NCBI GenBank assembly: GCA_964507325.1
Contig: CAZDQL010000055.1
Span: 1 to 41,747 of the forward strand
Reading direction: 5' to 3'
DNA length: 41,747 bases
DNA from: CAZDQL01 sp964507325
Lineage (GTDB): Bacteria > Planctomycetota > UBA1135 > GCA-002686595
Part shown: positions 33,207 to 41,262 of the stretch, in pieces
Position numbering within the stretch: position 1 is the stretch's first letter
Layout: the number at the start of each line of letters is the position of its first letter
The notes under the pieces: model-generated
What the model was told of the DNA's origin: nothing
Database searches by the model: none
Seen by the model: the letters and a program-made list of their open reading frames with translations, nothing else
Made by a program: the position numbers and the translations under genes

Positions 33207-36200
33207 ACACCCCTGCGAGCGAATACGGCGACGTCATGGTCGTGGGTGGCGGCATCAGCGGCATCCAGGCCTCCCTCGACCTCGCCAGCGCGGGCTTCAA
33301 GGTCTTCCTGGTCGAGAAGGATCCGACGATCGGGGGCAAGATGGCCCTGCTCGACAAGACCTTCCCCACCAACGACTGCTCGATGTGCATCGAGTCGCCC
33401 AAGTTCATCGAGTGCGACCGGCATCCCAACATCGAGATCCTGACCTACACCGAGGTCGAGGGCGTCGAGGGACAGGCCGGCGACTTCGAGGTGCTCCTGA
33501 CGCGCAAGCCGCGCTTCGTCAAGGAGGACCTCTGCACCGGCTGCACGGTCTGCACCGAGTACTGCCCGATCCCCGTCCCGGACCCCTTCAACCAGGAGCT
33601 GTCGGACAACAAGGCGGTCCACATCTACTTCTCCCAGGCGGTGCCGCTGGTCCCCTACATCTCCGACCAGTGCCGCTTCCTGGAGGACGAGCGCTGCACG
33701 ATCTGCGAGAGCGTCTGCAAGAACCAGGCGATCGACCTGCGCCAGCGCCCCGAGCGGCGCTCGGTCAAGGTGGGCGCGATCGTGCTGGCCCTGGGGGTCG
33801 AGGCCTTCGATCCCACGCCGCGGCGGGACTACGGCTACGGCGAGTACCCCAACGTGGTGACGAGCCTCGACTTCGAGCGGCTGCTCTGCGCCACCGGACC
33901 CCACGAAGGGGAGATCCTGCGCCCCTCCGACCACCACCACCCGCACCGCATCGCCTGGATCCACTGCGTCGGCTCGCGGCAGGTGCTGGAGGGGGGCCAC
34001 AGCTACTGCTCGTCGGTCTGCTGCTCCTACGTCCAGAAGCAGGTGATCCTGGCCAAGGACCACGACGCCGACACCGAGGCGGTCGTCTTCCACAACGACA
34101 TCCGCTCGATCGGCAAGGACTTCGAGCGCTTCTACCAGCGCGCGTCCGCCCTCCCCGGGGTGGAGTTCATCCGCAGCTACACCGAGGTCAGCGGTGAGGA
34201 CCCCGAGACGCACAACCTGACGGTGCGCTACGCCACCGAGGAGGAGGGCGTCAAGGAGAGCGAGTTCGACCTGGTGGTCCTGGGCGTGGGGCTGACCCCG
34301 CCCGCCGGCGGAGAGCACCTGGCCCAGCTCTTCGGCATCGAGCTCGACGAGCACGGCTTCTGCCGCACGAGTCCCTCCAACCCGATCGAGACCACCCGCC
34401 CGGGGGTATTCGTCAGCGGCGCCTTCCGCGGGCCGATGGACATCCCCGAGTCGGTGATGAGCGCCAGCGGAGCCACCGCTCTGGCGGGGGCGCTGCTCAA
34501 GTCCCGGCGCGGCAAGCTGGACGTGGAGCGCGTCTACCCCGAGGAGCGGGACGTCTCCGAGGAGGAGGTCAAGGTGGGCGTCTTCGCCTGCCACTGCGGC
34601 GCCAACATCGGCCGCGTGGTCGACATCCCCGATCTGGTCGAATACTCCAAGAACCTGGAGCACGTGGCCCACGCCGAGGAGGGCCTCTTCGTCTGCTCCA
34701 CAGACGCCGCCCAGGCGATCTCGAACACCATCCGCGAGAAGGGCCTCAACCGCGTGGTGGTGGCCGCCTGCACCCCGCGCACCCACGAACCCCTCTTCCG
34801 CGACACCCTGCGGGAAGGCGGCATCAACCAGTACTTCTTCGACATGGCCAACATCCGGGAGCACTGCTCCTGGGTGCACTCCAAGCAGAAGGAGGAGGCC
34901 ACCCAGAAGGCCAAGGACATCGTGCGCATGTCGGTGGCGCGCACGCTGGACCTGGAGCCGCTGGAGGAGTTCGAGCTGCCCGTCACCAAGACGGCGCTGG
35001 TGGTCGGCGGCGGCGTGGCGGGGATGACCGCCGCGCTGGGGCTGGCCGACCAGGGGTTCGAGGCGCACCTGGTGGAGCGCGAGTCGGAGCTGGGCGGCAT
35101 GGCGCGGCGGCTCAAGACCACCCTGGAGGGATTGGACGTGCGCGCCTACCTCGACGAGCTGATCGCGCGCGTCTACCGCCACCCCCTCGTTCACGTCTCC
35201 CACGCGGCGACGATCACCGACGCCTCCGGCTACGTGGGCAACTTCGTCACCACCGTGGAGTCGGAGGGGCGCGTCAAGACGATCGAGCACGGGGCGGTCG
35301 TGATCGCCACCGGCGCCGAGGAGCATCGCCCCAGCGAGTACCTCTACGGCGAGGACGAGCGCGTCTGGACCCAGCTCGAGCTGGAGGAGCGCTTGGCGGC
35401 GGAAGAGGAGGACGAGCGCCTGGCCGGCGCCGAGCGGCTGGTGATGATCCAGTGCGTCGGCTGCCGCGAGGAGGGACGCAACTACTGCGCCCGGGTCTGC
35501 TGCAGCCAGGCGATCAAGAACGCCCTGGCCCTCAAGGCGCGCCGGCCGGAGCGGCAGATCCACGTCCTCTTCCGGGACATGCGCACCTACGGGTTCGCCG
35601 AGGACCGCTACCTGGAAGCGGCGGAGCTGGGGGTGGACTTCGTGCGCTGGGATCCGGCGGAGAAACCTCTCGTGGAGCCCGCCAAGGACGAGGAGGGGGC
35701 CGACGTCCTGCGCGTCAGCGTGCCCGACCCGATCCTCGGTCAGCGGCTGGCGATCGACGCGGACCTGGTGGTGCTCTCGGCGGCGGTGGTGCCCTCCCAG
35801 GGCACCGCGGAGGTGACCAGGCTCTTCAAGGTGCCCGTCAACCCCGACGGCTTCTTCCAGGAAGCCCACGTGAAGCTACGCCCCGTCGACTTCGCGGCGG
35901 ACGGCGTCTTCCTGTGCGGCACGGGCCATTACCCCAAGCACCTGAAGGAGTCGATCAGCCAGGCCTACGGCGCCGCCGGCCGGGCGGTCACCCTGCTCTC
36001 CCACGAGACGGTCACCGCCTCGGGTGCGGTGTGCGAGGTGGAGCCGGAGGAGTGCGTCTCCTGCGGGGCGTGCATCACCGCCTGCACCTACGACGCGATC
36101 CACTGGCGGGAGACGCCGGTGGGCAGGAAGGCCGAGGTGAACCCCGCCCTCTGCAAGGGGGACGGGCTGTGTTGCGCCAAGTGCCCGACCGACGCGGTCG

Positions 36201-36334
36201 TGCTGCGGCACTTCACCAACGAGGAGGTCTTCAATCAGATCGACGCGGCCCTCGCGGACCCGTGGGGCTCCTCGGGAGACGGGCTGCGTGACGAAATAGG
36301 GAAGCTGCGAGCGGAAATGGAGGTGGGAGCATGA
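33203..36334 (+). CDS. bamE: Benzoyl-CoA reductase subunit BamE (double HdrA-like flavoprotein)
   Basis: A 1043-residue protein with two HdrA-like halves. The first FAD-binding fold starts at VVGGGISGIQASLDLASAGF (about residue 13), with the HdrA cluster signature NDCSMC near 59 and inserted ferredoxin motifs CTGCTVCTEYCP near 111 and CTICESVCKNQA near 165. A second FAD fold begins at VVGGGVAGMTAALGLADQGF (about 597). The C-terminus has two further [4Fe-4S] motifs, CVSCGACITACTYDA (~951) and CCAKCPTDA. HdrA proteins host the bifurcating flavin in related complexes, so this is the likely bifurcation centre. ATG at 33203 overlaps bamD; the stop overlaps the selenoprotein gene bamF (ATGA). Confidence 0.92.
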   Translation: MNTPASEYGDVMVVGGGISGIQASLDLASAGFKVFLVEKDPTIGGKMALLDKTFPTNDCSMCIESPKFIECDRHPNIEILTYTEVEGVEGQAGDFEVLLTRKPRFVKEDLCTGCTVCTEYCPIPVPDPFNQELSDNKAVHIYFSQAVPLVPYISDQCRFLEDERCTICESVCKNQAIDLRQRPERRSVKVGAIVLALGVEAFDPTPRRDYGYGEYPNVVTSLDFERLLCATGPHEGEILRPSDHHHPHRIAWIHCVGSRQVLEGGHSYCSSVCCSYVQKQVILAKDHDADTEAVVFHNDIRSIGKDFERFYQRASALPGVEFIRSYTEVSGEDPETHNLTVRYATEEEGVKESEFDLVVLGVGLTPPAGGEHLAQLFGIELDEHGFCRTSPSNPIETTRPGVFVSGAFRGPMDIPESVMSASGATALAGALLKSRRGKLDVERVYPEERDVSEEEVKVGVFACHCGANIGRVVDIPDLVEYSKNLEHVAHAEEGLFVCSTDAAQAISNTIREKGLNRVVVAACTPRTHEPLFRDTLREGGINQYFFDMANIREHCSWVHSKQKEEATQKAKDIVRMSVARTLDLEPLEEFELPVTKTALVVGGGVAGMTAALGLADQGFEAHLVERESELGGMARRLKTTLEGLDVRAYLDELIARVYRHPLVHVSHAATITDASGYVGNFVTTVESEGRVKTIEHGAVVIATGAEEHRPSEYLYGEDERVWTQLELEERLAAEEEDERLAGAERLVMIQCVGCREEGRNYCARVCCSQAIKNALALKARRPERQIHVLFRDMRTYGFAEDRYLEAAELGVDFVRWDPAEKPLVEPAKDEEGADVLRVSVPDPILGQRLAIDADLVVLSAAVVPSQGTAEVTRLFKVPVNPDGFFQEAHVKLRPVDFAADGVFLCGTGHYPKHLKESISQAYGAAGRAVTLLSHETVTASGAVCEVEPEECVSCGACITACTYDAIHWRETPVGRKAEVNPALCKGDGLCCAKCPTDAVVLRHFTNEEVFNQIDAALADPWGSSGDGLRDEIGKLRAEMEVGA

Positions 36335-37095
36335 GCGCACTCGGACACACGCCGAGGATCGTCGCTTTCCTCTGCAACTGGTGAGCATACTCCGCTGCGG
36401 ATCTGTCTGGAGTTACCAGACAAACCTATGCACCGGAGATTCGGATCATCCGCCTGATGTGCACCGGCCGGGTGGACCTGGCCTTCGTGCTGCGCGCCTT
36501 CCAGCGCGGGGCCGACGGGGTGATCATCGGCGGCTGCTGGCCGGGCGAGTGCCACTACGTCACCGAGGGCAACTACGACGCGCTGGGCAACACCTACATC
36601 GCCAAGGAGCTGATGCGGCGCGTCGGCCTGCACCCCGACCGCCTGCGCCTGGAGTGGATCTCCGCCTCCGAGGGGAACCGCTTCGCCGAGTTGATGAGCG
36701 AATTCGCGGACGGGCTGCGGGAGCTCGGACCGCTGGGGGTGGGGGAGGGGATCGACCCCCGCGACCTGGAGCTCAAGCTGGCGGCCCTGGGCCGCATGAT
36801 CCCCTTCGTGAAGCTCGTCGAGCGGGAGAAGCTGCGCGTCCCCGAGCGCTCGGAGGAGGCCTACCGCAGCTTCTACGAGAGCCCCGAGGTGGCGCGACGC
36901 TTCGACGACATGCTCGCCGAGAACCTGGTCGTCAGCCAGATCATGGTGCTCCTGAGCGAGGGGCCCCTCTCCACCGGGGAGATCGCCGAGCGCCTGGGGC
37001 TGAGCGCCTCGGAGGTCTCGCGCCACATGAACGACTCCTCGCGACAGAGCCTGGTGCGCTACGACCTGGAGCAGAAGTGCTACGCCCTCGCCTGA
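36331..37095 (+). CDS. bamF: Selenoprotein BamF (MvhD-like), read through an in-frame UGA
   Basis: Read with TGA at 36382-36384 as selenocysteine, this is a 254-residue protein starting MSALGHTPRIVAFLCNW-U18-AYSAADLSGV. Frame, homology and motif continue without a break: CNWU, VRIIRLMCTGRVD-like, GADGVIIGGCWPGECHY. This is the MvhD fold carrying a [2Fe-2S] cluster, which links an NADH or hydrogenase module to HdrA; BamF of Geobacter has been reported as a selenoprotein. The ATG at 36331 overlaps the bamE stop (ATGA). A hairpin at 36404-36422 is a fitting SECIS. Standard callers would start at the internal ATG at 36457 and lose 42 residues. The last ~55 residues (ILMVLLSEGPLSTGEIAERLGLSASEVSRHM-type) look like a winged helix, an oddity for an electron-transfer protein. 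Confidence 0.92.
36404..36422 (+). promoter_or_regulatory. SECIS stem-loop for selenocysteine insertion in bamF
   Basis: TGTCTGGAGTTACCAGACA folds into a perfect seven-pair stem with the five-base loop AGTTA. It begins 19 bases after the UGA at 36382-36384, so the loop lies about 26-30 bases downstream, in the range of bacterial SECIS elements; the loop contains the GU expected for SelB contact. It is inside the coding sequence. Confidence 0.8.
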
Positions 37096-37111
37096 GTGGG
37101 GGAGATCGACC

Positions 37112-37564
37112 ATGGACCACGACCCCGTAGACCGGATCATCGACGCCCATCAGGCAGAGCCCAGCTCCCTGATCCAGGTGTTGCTCGAGATCCAGCGTGA
37201 GAACAACTGGCTGCCCAAGGAGGCCCTGGCGCGGGTCAGCGATCGACTGCAGGTGCCACTCACCCGGACGCAGCACATCGCCACCTTCTACAAGGCCTTC
37301 AGCCTGCTTCCCAAGGGGCGCCATCAGGTGCACGTCTGCATGGGCACCGCCTGCCACGTGCGCGGCGCGCCGCGCGTCCTGCACACGGTGGAGGAGCTGA
37401 CCGGCATCCAGGCCGGCGAGACCGACCTGGAGCTGAAGTACAGCCTCGAGACGGTCAACTGCCTCGGGTGCTGCGCGTTGGGACCGGTGATCGAGATCGA
37501 CGGCAAGACCCACGGCAAGGTCTCCCCTGCGCAGACCGCGGACGTGTTGGAGGGCTACGAGTAG
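37112..37564 (+). CDS. bamG: Benzoyl-CoA reductase subunit BamG (NuoE-like [2Fe-2S])
   Basis: A 150-residue thioredoxin-like ferredoxin, the 24-kDa (NuoE) type. The [2Fe-2S] ligands are C76 and C81 (CMGTACHVRG) and C117 and C121 (NCLGCCALGP), the standard Cx4C and Cx3C pattern. With bamH and bamI it forms an NADH-oxidising module like that of complex I or NAD-dependent hydrogenases. Ribosome site GGGGAG precedes the ATG. Sixteen bases after bamF and seven before bamH. Confidence 0.93.
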   Translation: MDHDPVDRIIDAHQAEPSSLIQVLLEIQRENNWLPKEALARVSDRLQVPLTRTQHIATFYKAFSLLPKGRHQVHVCMGTACHVRGAPRVLHTVEELTGIQAGETDLELKYSLETVNCLGCCALGPVIEIDGKTHGKVSPAQTADVLEGYE

Positions 37565-37571
37565 GGCCGCC

Positions 37572-39497
37572 ATGCCGCAGCTGAAAACGCTTCAGGAGCT
37601 CGAGGACTACCGCCAGGGCCTGACCGCCAACGGCACGGCCGAGCGGCCCGGGATCTCCATCTGCGCCGGCGCCGGCTGTCTGGCCTGCGGGGCGGGGGAG
37701 GTGATCGCCGCCTTCCAGGCGGAGCTGGCCGCCCAGGGCCTCGCTACGCAGGTGGACACCAAGGGCACCGGCTGCCCGGGGTTCTGCGAGCAGGGCCCGG
37801 TGGTGGTGCTCCAGCCGGCGGGGACCTGCTACCTCCAGGTCCAGCCGCAGGACGTGCCCGAGATCGTCGAACGCAGCGTCAAGGGCAAAGAGCTGGTCGA
37901 GCGACTCCTCTACCAGGATCCCGTCTCCGGCGAGCCCGCGGTGCGCGAGGAGGAGATCCCCTTCTACCGGCACCAGCAGCGGATCCTCCTCTCCCAGAAC
38001 ATCCAGATCGACTCCAAGCGCATCGACGACTACCTGGCCCAGGGGGGCTACTCGGCGCTCGCCAAGGCGCTCTTCGAGCTGGGCCCCGAGCGGGTGCTGG
38101 AGGAGGTCAAGGCCGCCAATCTCAGGGGCCGCGGGGGTGCGGGATTCGCCGCGGGGCGCAAGTGGGAGGGCTCGCGCAACGCCCCCGGCGAGGCGAAGTA
38201 CGTGATCGTCAACGCCGACGAGGGGGACCCCGGGGCCTTCATGGATCGCGCCCTGCTCGAGGGCAACCCCCACTCGATCCTCGAGGGGCTGATCATCGGC
38301 GGCTTCACCGTCGGTGCCCGCGAGGGCTTCGTCTACGTGCGCCAGGAGTACCCGCTGGCGGTGGAGAACGTGCTGCTCGCCATCGAGCAGGCCGAGCAGT
38401 ACGGCCTCCTGGGCGAGAACATCCTCGGCTCCGGCTTCGACTTCACGGTCCAGGTGCACCGCGGCGCGGGGGCCTTCGTCTGCGGCGAGTCGACCGCCCT
38501 GATGACCGCCCTCGAGGGACGCGTCGGCGAGCCGCGGCCCAAGTACGTGCGTTCCAACGTGAAGGGGCTCTACCAGCAGCCCAGCGTGCTGAACAACGTC
38601 GAGACCTGGGCCAACGTGCCCCTGATCGTCAACCGCGGCGCCGAGTGGTTCCAGAGCATCGGCACCGAGGGCAGCAAGGGCACCAAGATCTTCTCCCTGG
38701 TGGGCAAGATCCAGAACACCGGTCTGGTGGAGGTCCCGATGGGCATGTCGCTCAGACAGATCATCTACGAGATCGGCGGCGGCATTCCGGACGGCAAGCG
38801 CTTCAAGGCGGTGCAGACCGGCGGGCCCTCCGGCGGCTGCATCCCCGAGGAGCACCTGGACCTGGAGGTGGGCTTCGACGAGCTCACCAAGGCGGGCTCG
38901 ATGATGGGCTCCGGCGGCATGATCGTCATGGACGAGGACACCTGCATGGTGGACGTCGCCCGCTACTTCATCGACTTCCTCACCGAGGAGTCCTGCGGCA
39001 AGTGCGTCCCCTGTCGCGAAGGGCTGCGCCAGATGCACCGCATCCTGACCCGCATCTGCGAGGGCGAGGGGCGCGAGGGGGACATCGAGACGCTGGAGGA
39101 GCTCTCCGAGGTCGCCATGGAGGCCTCCCTGTGCGCCCTCGGCAAGAGCGCTCCCAACCCCTTCCTGAGCACCCTGCGCTACTTCAGGGCCGAGTACGAG
39201 GCGCACGTCGCGGAGCACCGCTGCCCGGCGCTCTCGTGCAAGTCGATGATCTCGTACTACATCGATCCGGAGCTGTGCAAGGCCTGCTTGATCTGCATGC
39301 GCAAGTGCCCCGGGGGCGCGATCGAGGGCGGCAAGAAGCGCATCCACGTCATCGATCAGGAGATCTGCAACGGCTGCGGCGTGTGCTACGAGGTGTGCCC
39401 CGACAACTTCGACGCTGTGGTGAGGCTCACCGGCGAGCCGGTTCCAGACGCCTTGCCGGAGCCGCAGCGCGTGATCGCAAAGGTCAACGGACGATGA
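37572..39497 (+). CDS. bamH: Benzoyl-CoA reductase subunit BamH (NuoF-like NADH-binding FMN subunit)
   Basis: A 641-residue NuoF-type subunit. An N-terminal thioredoxin-like [2Fe-2S] domain has CAGAGCLACGAGE and GTGCPGFCEQGP. The 51-kDa core shows the NADH/FMN glycine loop LRGRGGAGFAAGRKWE (~186), VNADEGDPGAFMDR, the AFVCGESTAL segment and the [4Fe-4S] motif ESCGKCVPCREG (~472) with a distal Cys in LCALGKSAPNP. The C-terminus adds two ferredoxin clusters (CKACLICMRKCPGGAI and CNGCGVCYEVCP). It should oxidise NADH (or reduce NAD+) and exchange electrons with BamG, BamI and the Hdr-like module. The stop overlaps bamI by four bases. Confidence 0.94.
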   Translation: MPQLKTLQELEDYRQGLTANGTAERPGISICAGAGCLACGAGEVIAAFQAELAAQGLATQVDTKGTGCPGFCEQGPVVVLQPAGTCYLQVQPQDVPEIVERSVKGKELVERLLYQDPVSGEPAVREEEIPFYRHQQRILLSQNIQIDSKRIDDYLAQGGYSALAKALFELGPERVLEEVKAANLRGRGGAGFAAGRKWEGSRNAPGEAKYVIVNADEGDPGAFMDRALLEGNPHSILEGLIIGGFTVGAREGFVYVRQEYPLAVENVLLAIEQAEQYGLLGENILGSGFDFTVQVHRGAGAFVCGESTALMTALEGRVGEPRPKYVRSNVKGLYQQPSVLNNVETWANVPLIVNRGAEWFQSIGTEGSKGTKIFSLVGKIQNTGLVEVPMGMSLRQIIYEIGGGIPDGKRFKAVQTGGPSGGCIPEEHLDLEVGFDELTKAGSMMGSGGMIVMDEDTCMVDVARYFIDFLTEESCGKCVPCREGLRQMHRILTRICEGEGREGDIETLEELSEVAMEASLCALGKSAPNPFLSTLRYFRAEYEAHVAEHRCPALSCKSMISYYIDPELCKACLICMRKCPGGAIEGGKKRIHVIDQEICNGCGVCYEVCPDNFDAVVRLTGEPVPDALPEPQRVIAKVNGR

Positions 39498-40093
39498 GCA
39501 CCCTTCAGCTCGAGATCGACGGCAAGCAGGTGGAGGCCCCTGCCGGAGCGACCCTCCTGGAGGCGGCCCGCGAGGCGGGGATCGAGATCCCCAACCTCTG
39601 CCACCACCCGGACCTGGAGCCCTACGGGGGCTGCCGCCTGTGCCTGGTGGAGGTGGAGAGCGGCGGCTGGACGAAGCTCGTCGTCGCCTGCGTCTACGTC
39701 GCCGAGCAGGGCCTGGTGGTGCGCACGCGGTCGGAGAAGGTCGACCGCATGCGCAAGACGGTGCTGGAGCTCTTGCTCGCCCACGCGCCCGACTCCCCGC
39801 CTCTGACCGAGCTCGCCGAGGAGTACGGCGCCGACAAGCAGCGCTTCGAGCAGCAGGCCTCCTTCTGCGTGCACTGCGGGTTGTGCGTGCGCTACTGCGC
39901 CGAGGTGAAGCGCAAGGACGCGGTCGGCTTCATCGACCGCGGGGTGCGCAAGGAGATCAGCTTCCTGCCGGAGATCGCCCTCGAGGCCTGCCCCGGCTGC
40001 AAGGAGTGCTTCTCCCTCTGCCCGACCTCCTACGCCCAGGCGGCCTTCGTGCGCGTCGAGGCGTTCGCCTTGCAGCGCGGGGCCGGGGTCTAG
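39494..40093 (+). CDS. bamI: Benzoyl-CoA reductase subunit BamI (NuoG N-terminus-like FeS protein)
   Basis: A 199-residue FeS protein. Residues 1-80 form a plant-type [2Fe-2S] domain (CHHPDLEPYGGCRLCLVEV and a later VVACVYV), followed by two [4Fe-4S] motifs, CVHCGLCVRYCAEV and CPGCKECFSLCPTSY, as in the N-terminal part of NuoG and HydA-linked subunits. It lacks the molybdopterin-like domain of NuoG. Last gene of the bamBCDEFGHI order. ATG at 39494 overlaps bamH (ATGA); 74 bases separate it from the cytochrome gene, so cotranscription onward is possible. Confidence 0.92.
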   Translation: MSTLQLEIDGKQVEAPAGATLLEAAREAGIEIPNLCHHPDLEPYGGCRLCLVEVESGGWTKLVVACVYVAEQGLVVRTRSEKVDRMRKTVLELLLAHAPDSPPLTELAEEYGADKQRFEQQASFCVHCGLCVRYCAEVKRKDAVGFIDRGVRKEISFLPEIALEACPGCKECFSLCPTSYAQAAFVRVEAFALQRGAGV

Positions 40094-40167
40094 CCGCGAG
40101 GGTCCGGGGCCTGGGGGGTGTGCGGCTCGCTACCCCCCCGGTACGATCTCGAACCGAGTTCCCGCCA

Positions 40168-41097
40168 GTGCGATTCCGACGCCCCCCCCAAGGGCTCCTC
40201 ACCCTGCTGATCACCCTCGTGGCCCTCCCGTCGTCCGGTCTCGCCGGCGTGCAGGGGGCGGTTGTGCAGGAGCCGTCCGCACCCGACGCGCCCGTCCAGG
40301 AGGAGGCGCCCCCCCAGGAGGAGGCCCCCGCCCAGGACGACGCGGCCGCCACCTTCTTCGAGCTCAACTGCTCCGCCTGCCACACGATCGGCGGCGGCTC
40401 CCTGAAGGGGCCCGACCTGAAGGACGTGGGTGCGCGCCGCGAGCGCGGCTGGCTGGTGCGCTTCGTGGTGGACCCCAAGGGGGTGATCGACGGCGGCGAC
40501 CCCTACGCCCAAGAGCTGCTGGAGGCGGCGCGCGGCGAGTACATGCCCGCCATCCCGGGCCTCGACGAGGCCCAGGCCCACGAGCTGCTCGACCTGATCG
40601 AGCGCGAGTCGGCCCTCGAGGAGTCCCGCTTCTCGGGCCGGCGGCCCAGCGACCGTCCCCTGACCCGGGAGGACGCCGAGCGGGGCCGGGGGCTCTTCAC
40701 CGGCGCCCTGCACTTCGCCGCGGGGGGACCGCCCTGCGCCTCCTGCCACACCGTGGGAGGCCTGCCCGGGTTCGGCGGCGGCCGACTGGGCCCCGACCTG
40801 ACCACCGCCTTCGCGCGCTTCGGAGGGCGCGGGGAGCTGGTGGCCTACCTCAGTGAACCGGCGTCGGAAACGATGGCGCCGCTCTTCCACTCGCGCCCCC
40901 TCGACCCGGAGGAGATCCTGGCCCTGGTGGCCTTCCTGATGGGGAGCGCAGCGGAGGGCACCGCCGACTCCGACACCGACACCCTGGCCTTCGTCCTGGC
41001 CGGCATCGGGCTGGCCGCCCTGGCGCTGATGGCCCTGGACGTCCGCTGGCGCCGGCGCTTTCGGGCCGAACGAGGCCCCCTGGTGGCGCGGAGCTAG
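40168..41097 (+). CDS. Membrane-anchored diheme cytochrome c
   Basis: A 309-residue exported cytochrome. The GTG start at 40168 gives a signal peptide (RFRRPPQGLLTLLITLVALPSSGLAG), then a Pro/Glu/Gln-rich linker, a first heme motif CSACH (near residue 70) and a second, CASCH (near 192), each with following Met/Pro regions that may hold the sixth ligand (MPAIPG; ETMAPLFHSRPL). One C-terminal membrane helix (DTLAFVLAGIGLAALALMALDV) and a basic tail anchor it with the hemes outside. It directly precedes narG, so it probably exchanges electrons with the nitrate reductase complex. The TAG stop lies in the left end of the MITE-like element; the stop would also exist without the insertion. Confidence 0.87.
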   Translation: MRFRRPPQGLLTLLITLVALPSSGLAGVQGAVVQEPSAPDAPVQEEAPPQEEAPAQDDAAATFFELNCSACHTIGGGSLKGPDLKDVGARRERGWLVRFVVDPKGVIDGGDPYAQELLEAARGEYMPAIPGLDEAQAHELLDLIERESALEESRFSGRRPSDRPLTREDAERGRGLFTGALHFAAGGPPCASCHTVGGLPGFGGGRLGPDLTTAFARFGGRGELVAYLSEPASETMAPLFHSRPLDPEEILALVAFLMGSAAEGTADSDTDTLAFVLAGIGLAALALMALDVRWRRRFRAERGPLVARS

Positions 41098-41258
41098 TGT
41101 CCTGAATCAGAAGTCCGACCACACGATGCGCGACTCTCGACACCCATGACTGCGTTGCACCTCCTAGCTTTACTCACGAGTAAGGCGTCGTCGGCGCGCC
41201 TTGCCCTGGGCGCCGAGCGCCGCACCTCGTGCGGCCGGACTCCTGACTCAGGACACTA
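41095..41258. mobile_element. MITE-like element with 23-bp terminal inverted repeats
   Basis: The 23 bases at 41095-41117 (beginning TAGTGTCCTGA) and the 23 at 41236-41258 (ending TCAGGACACTA) are inverted copies with two mismatches; adding the flanking C and G gives 24. The 164-bp element has no ORF. Ends in TA fit TA-target elements of the IS630/Tc1 type, or a CTAG target. It sits exactly between the cytochrome stop codon and narG. Removal restores CTAG and leaves the stop three bases from the narG ATG. Confidence 0.8.
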
Positions 41259-41262
41259 GGCG

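Noticed and set aside
36457..37095. A separate 212-residue ORF beginning at the internal ATG
   Set aside because: The frame continues upstream through a UGA into a good MvhD N-terminus that overlaps bamE, so this is the tail of the selenoprotein, not a gene of its own.
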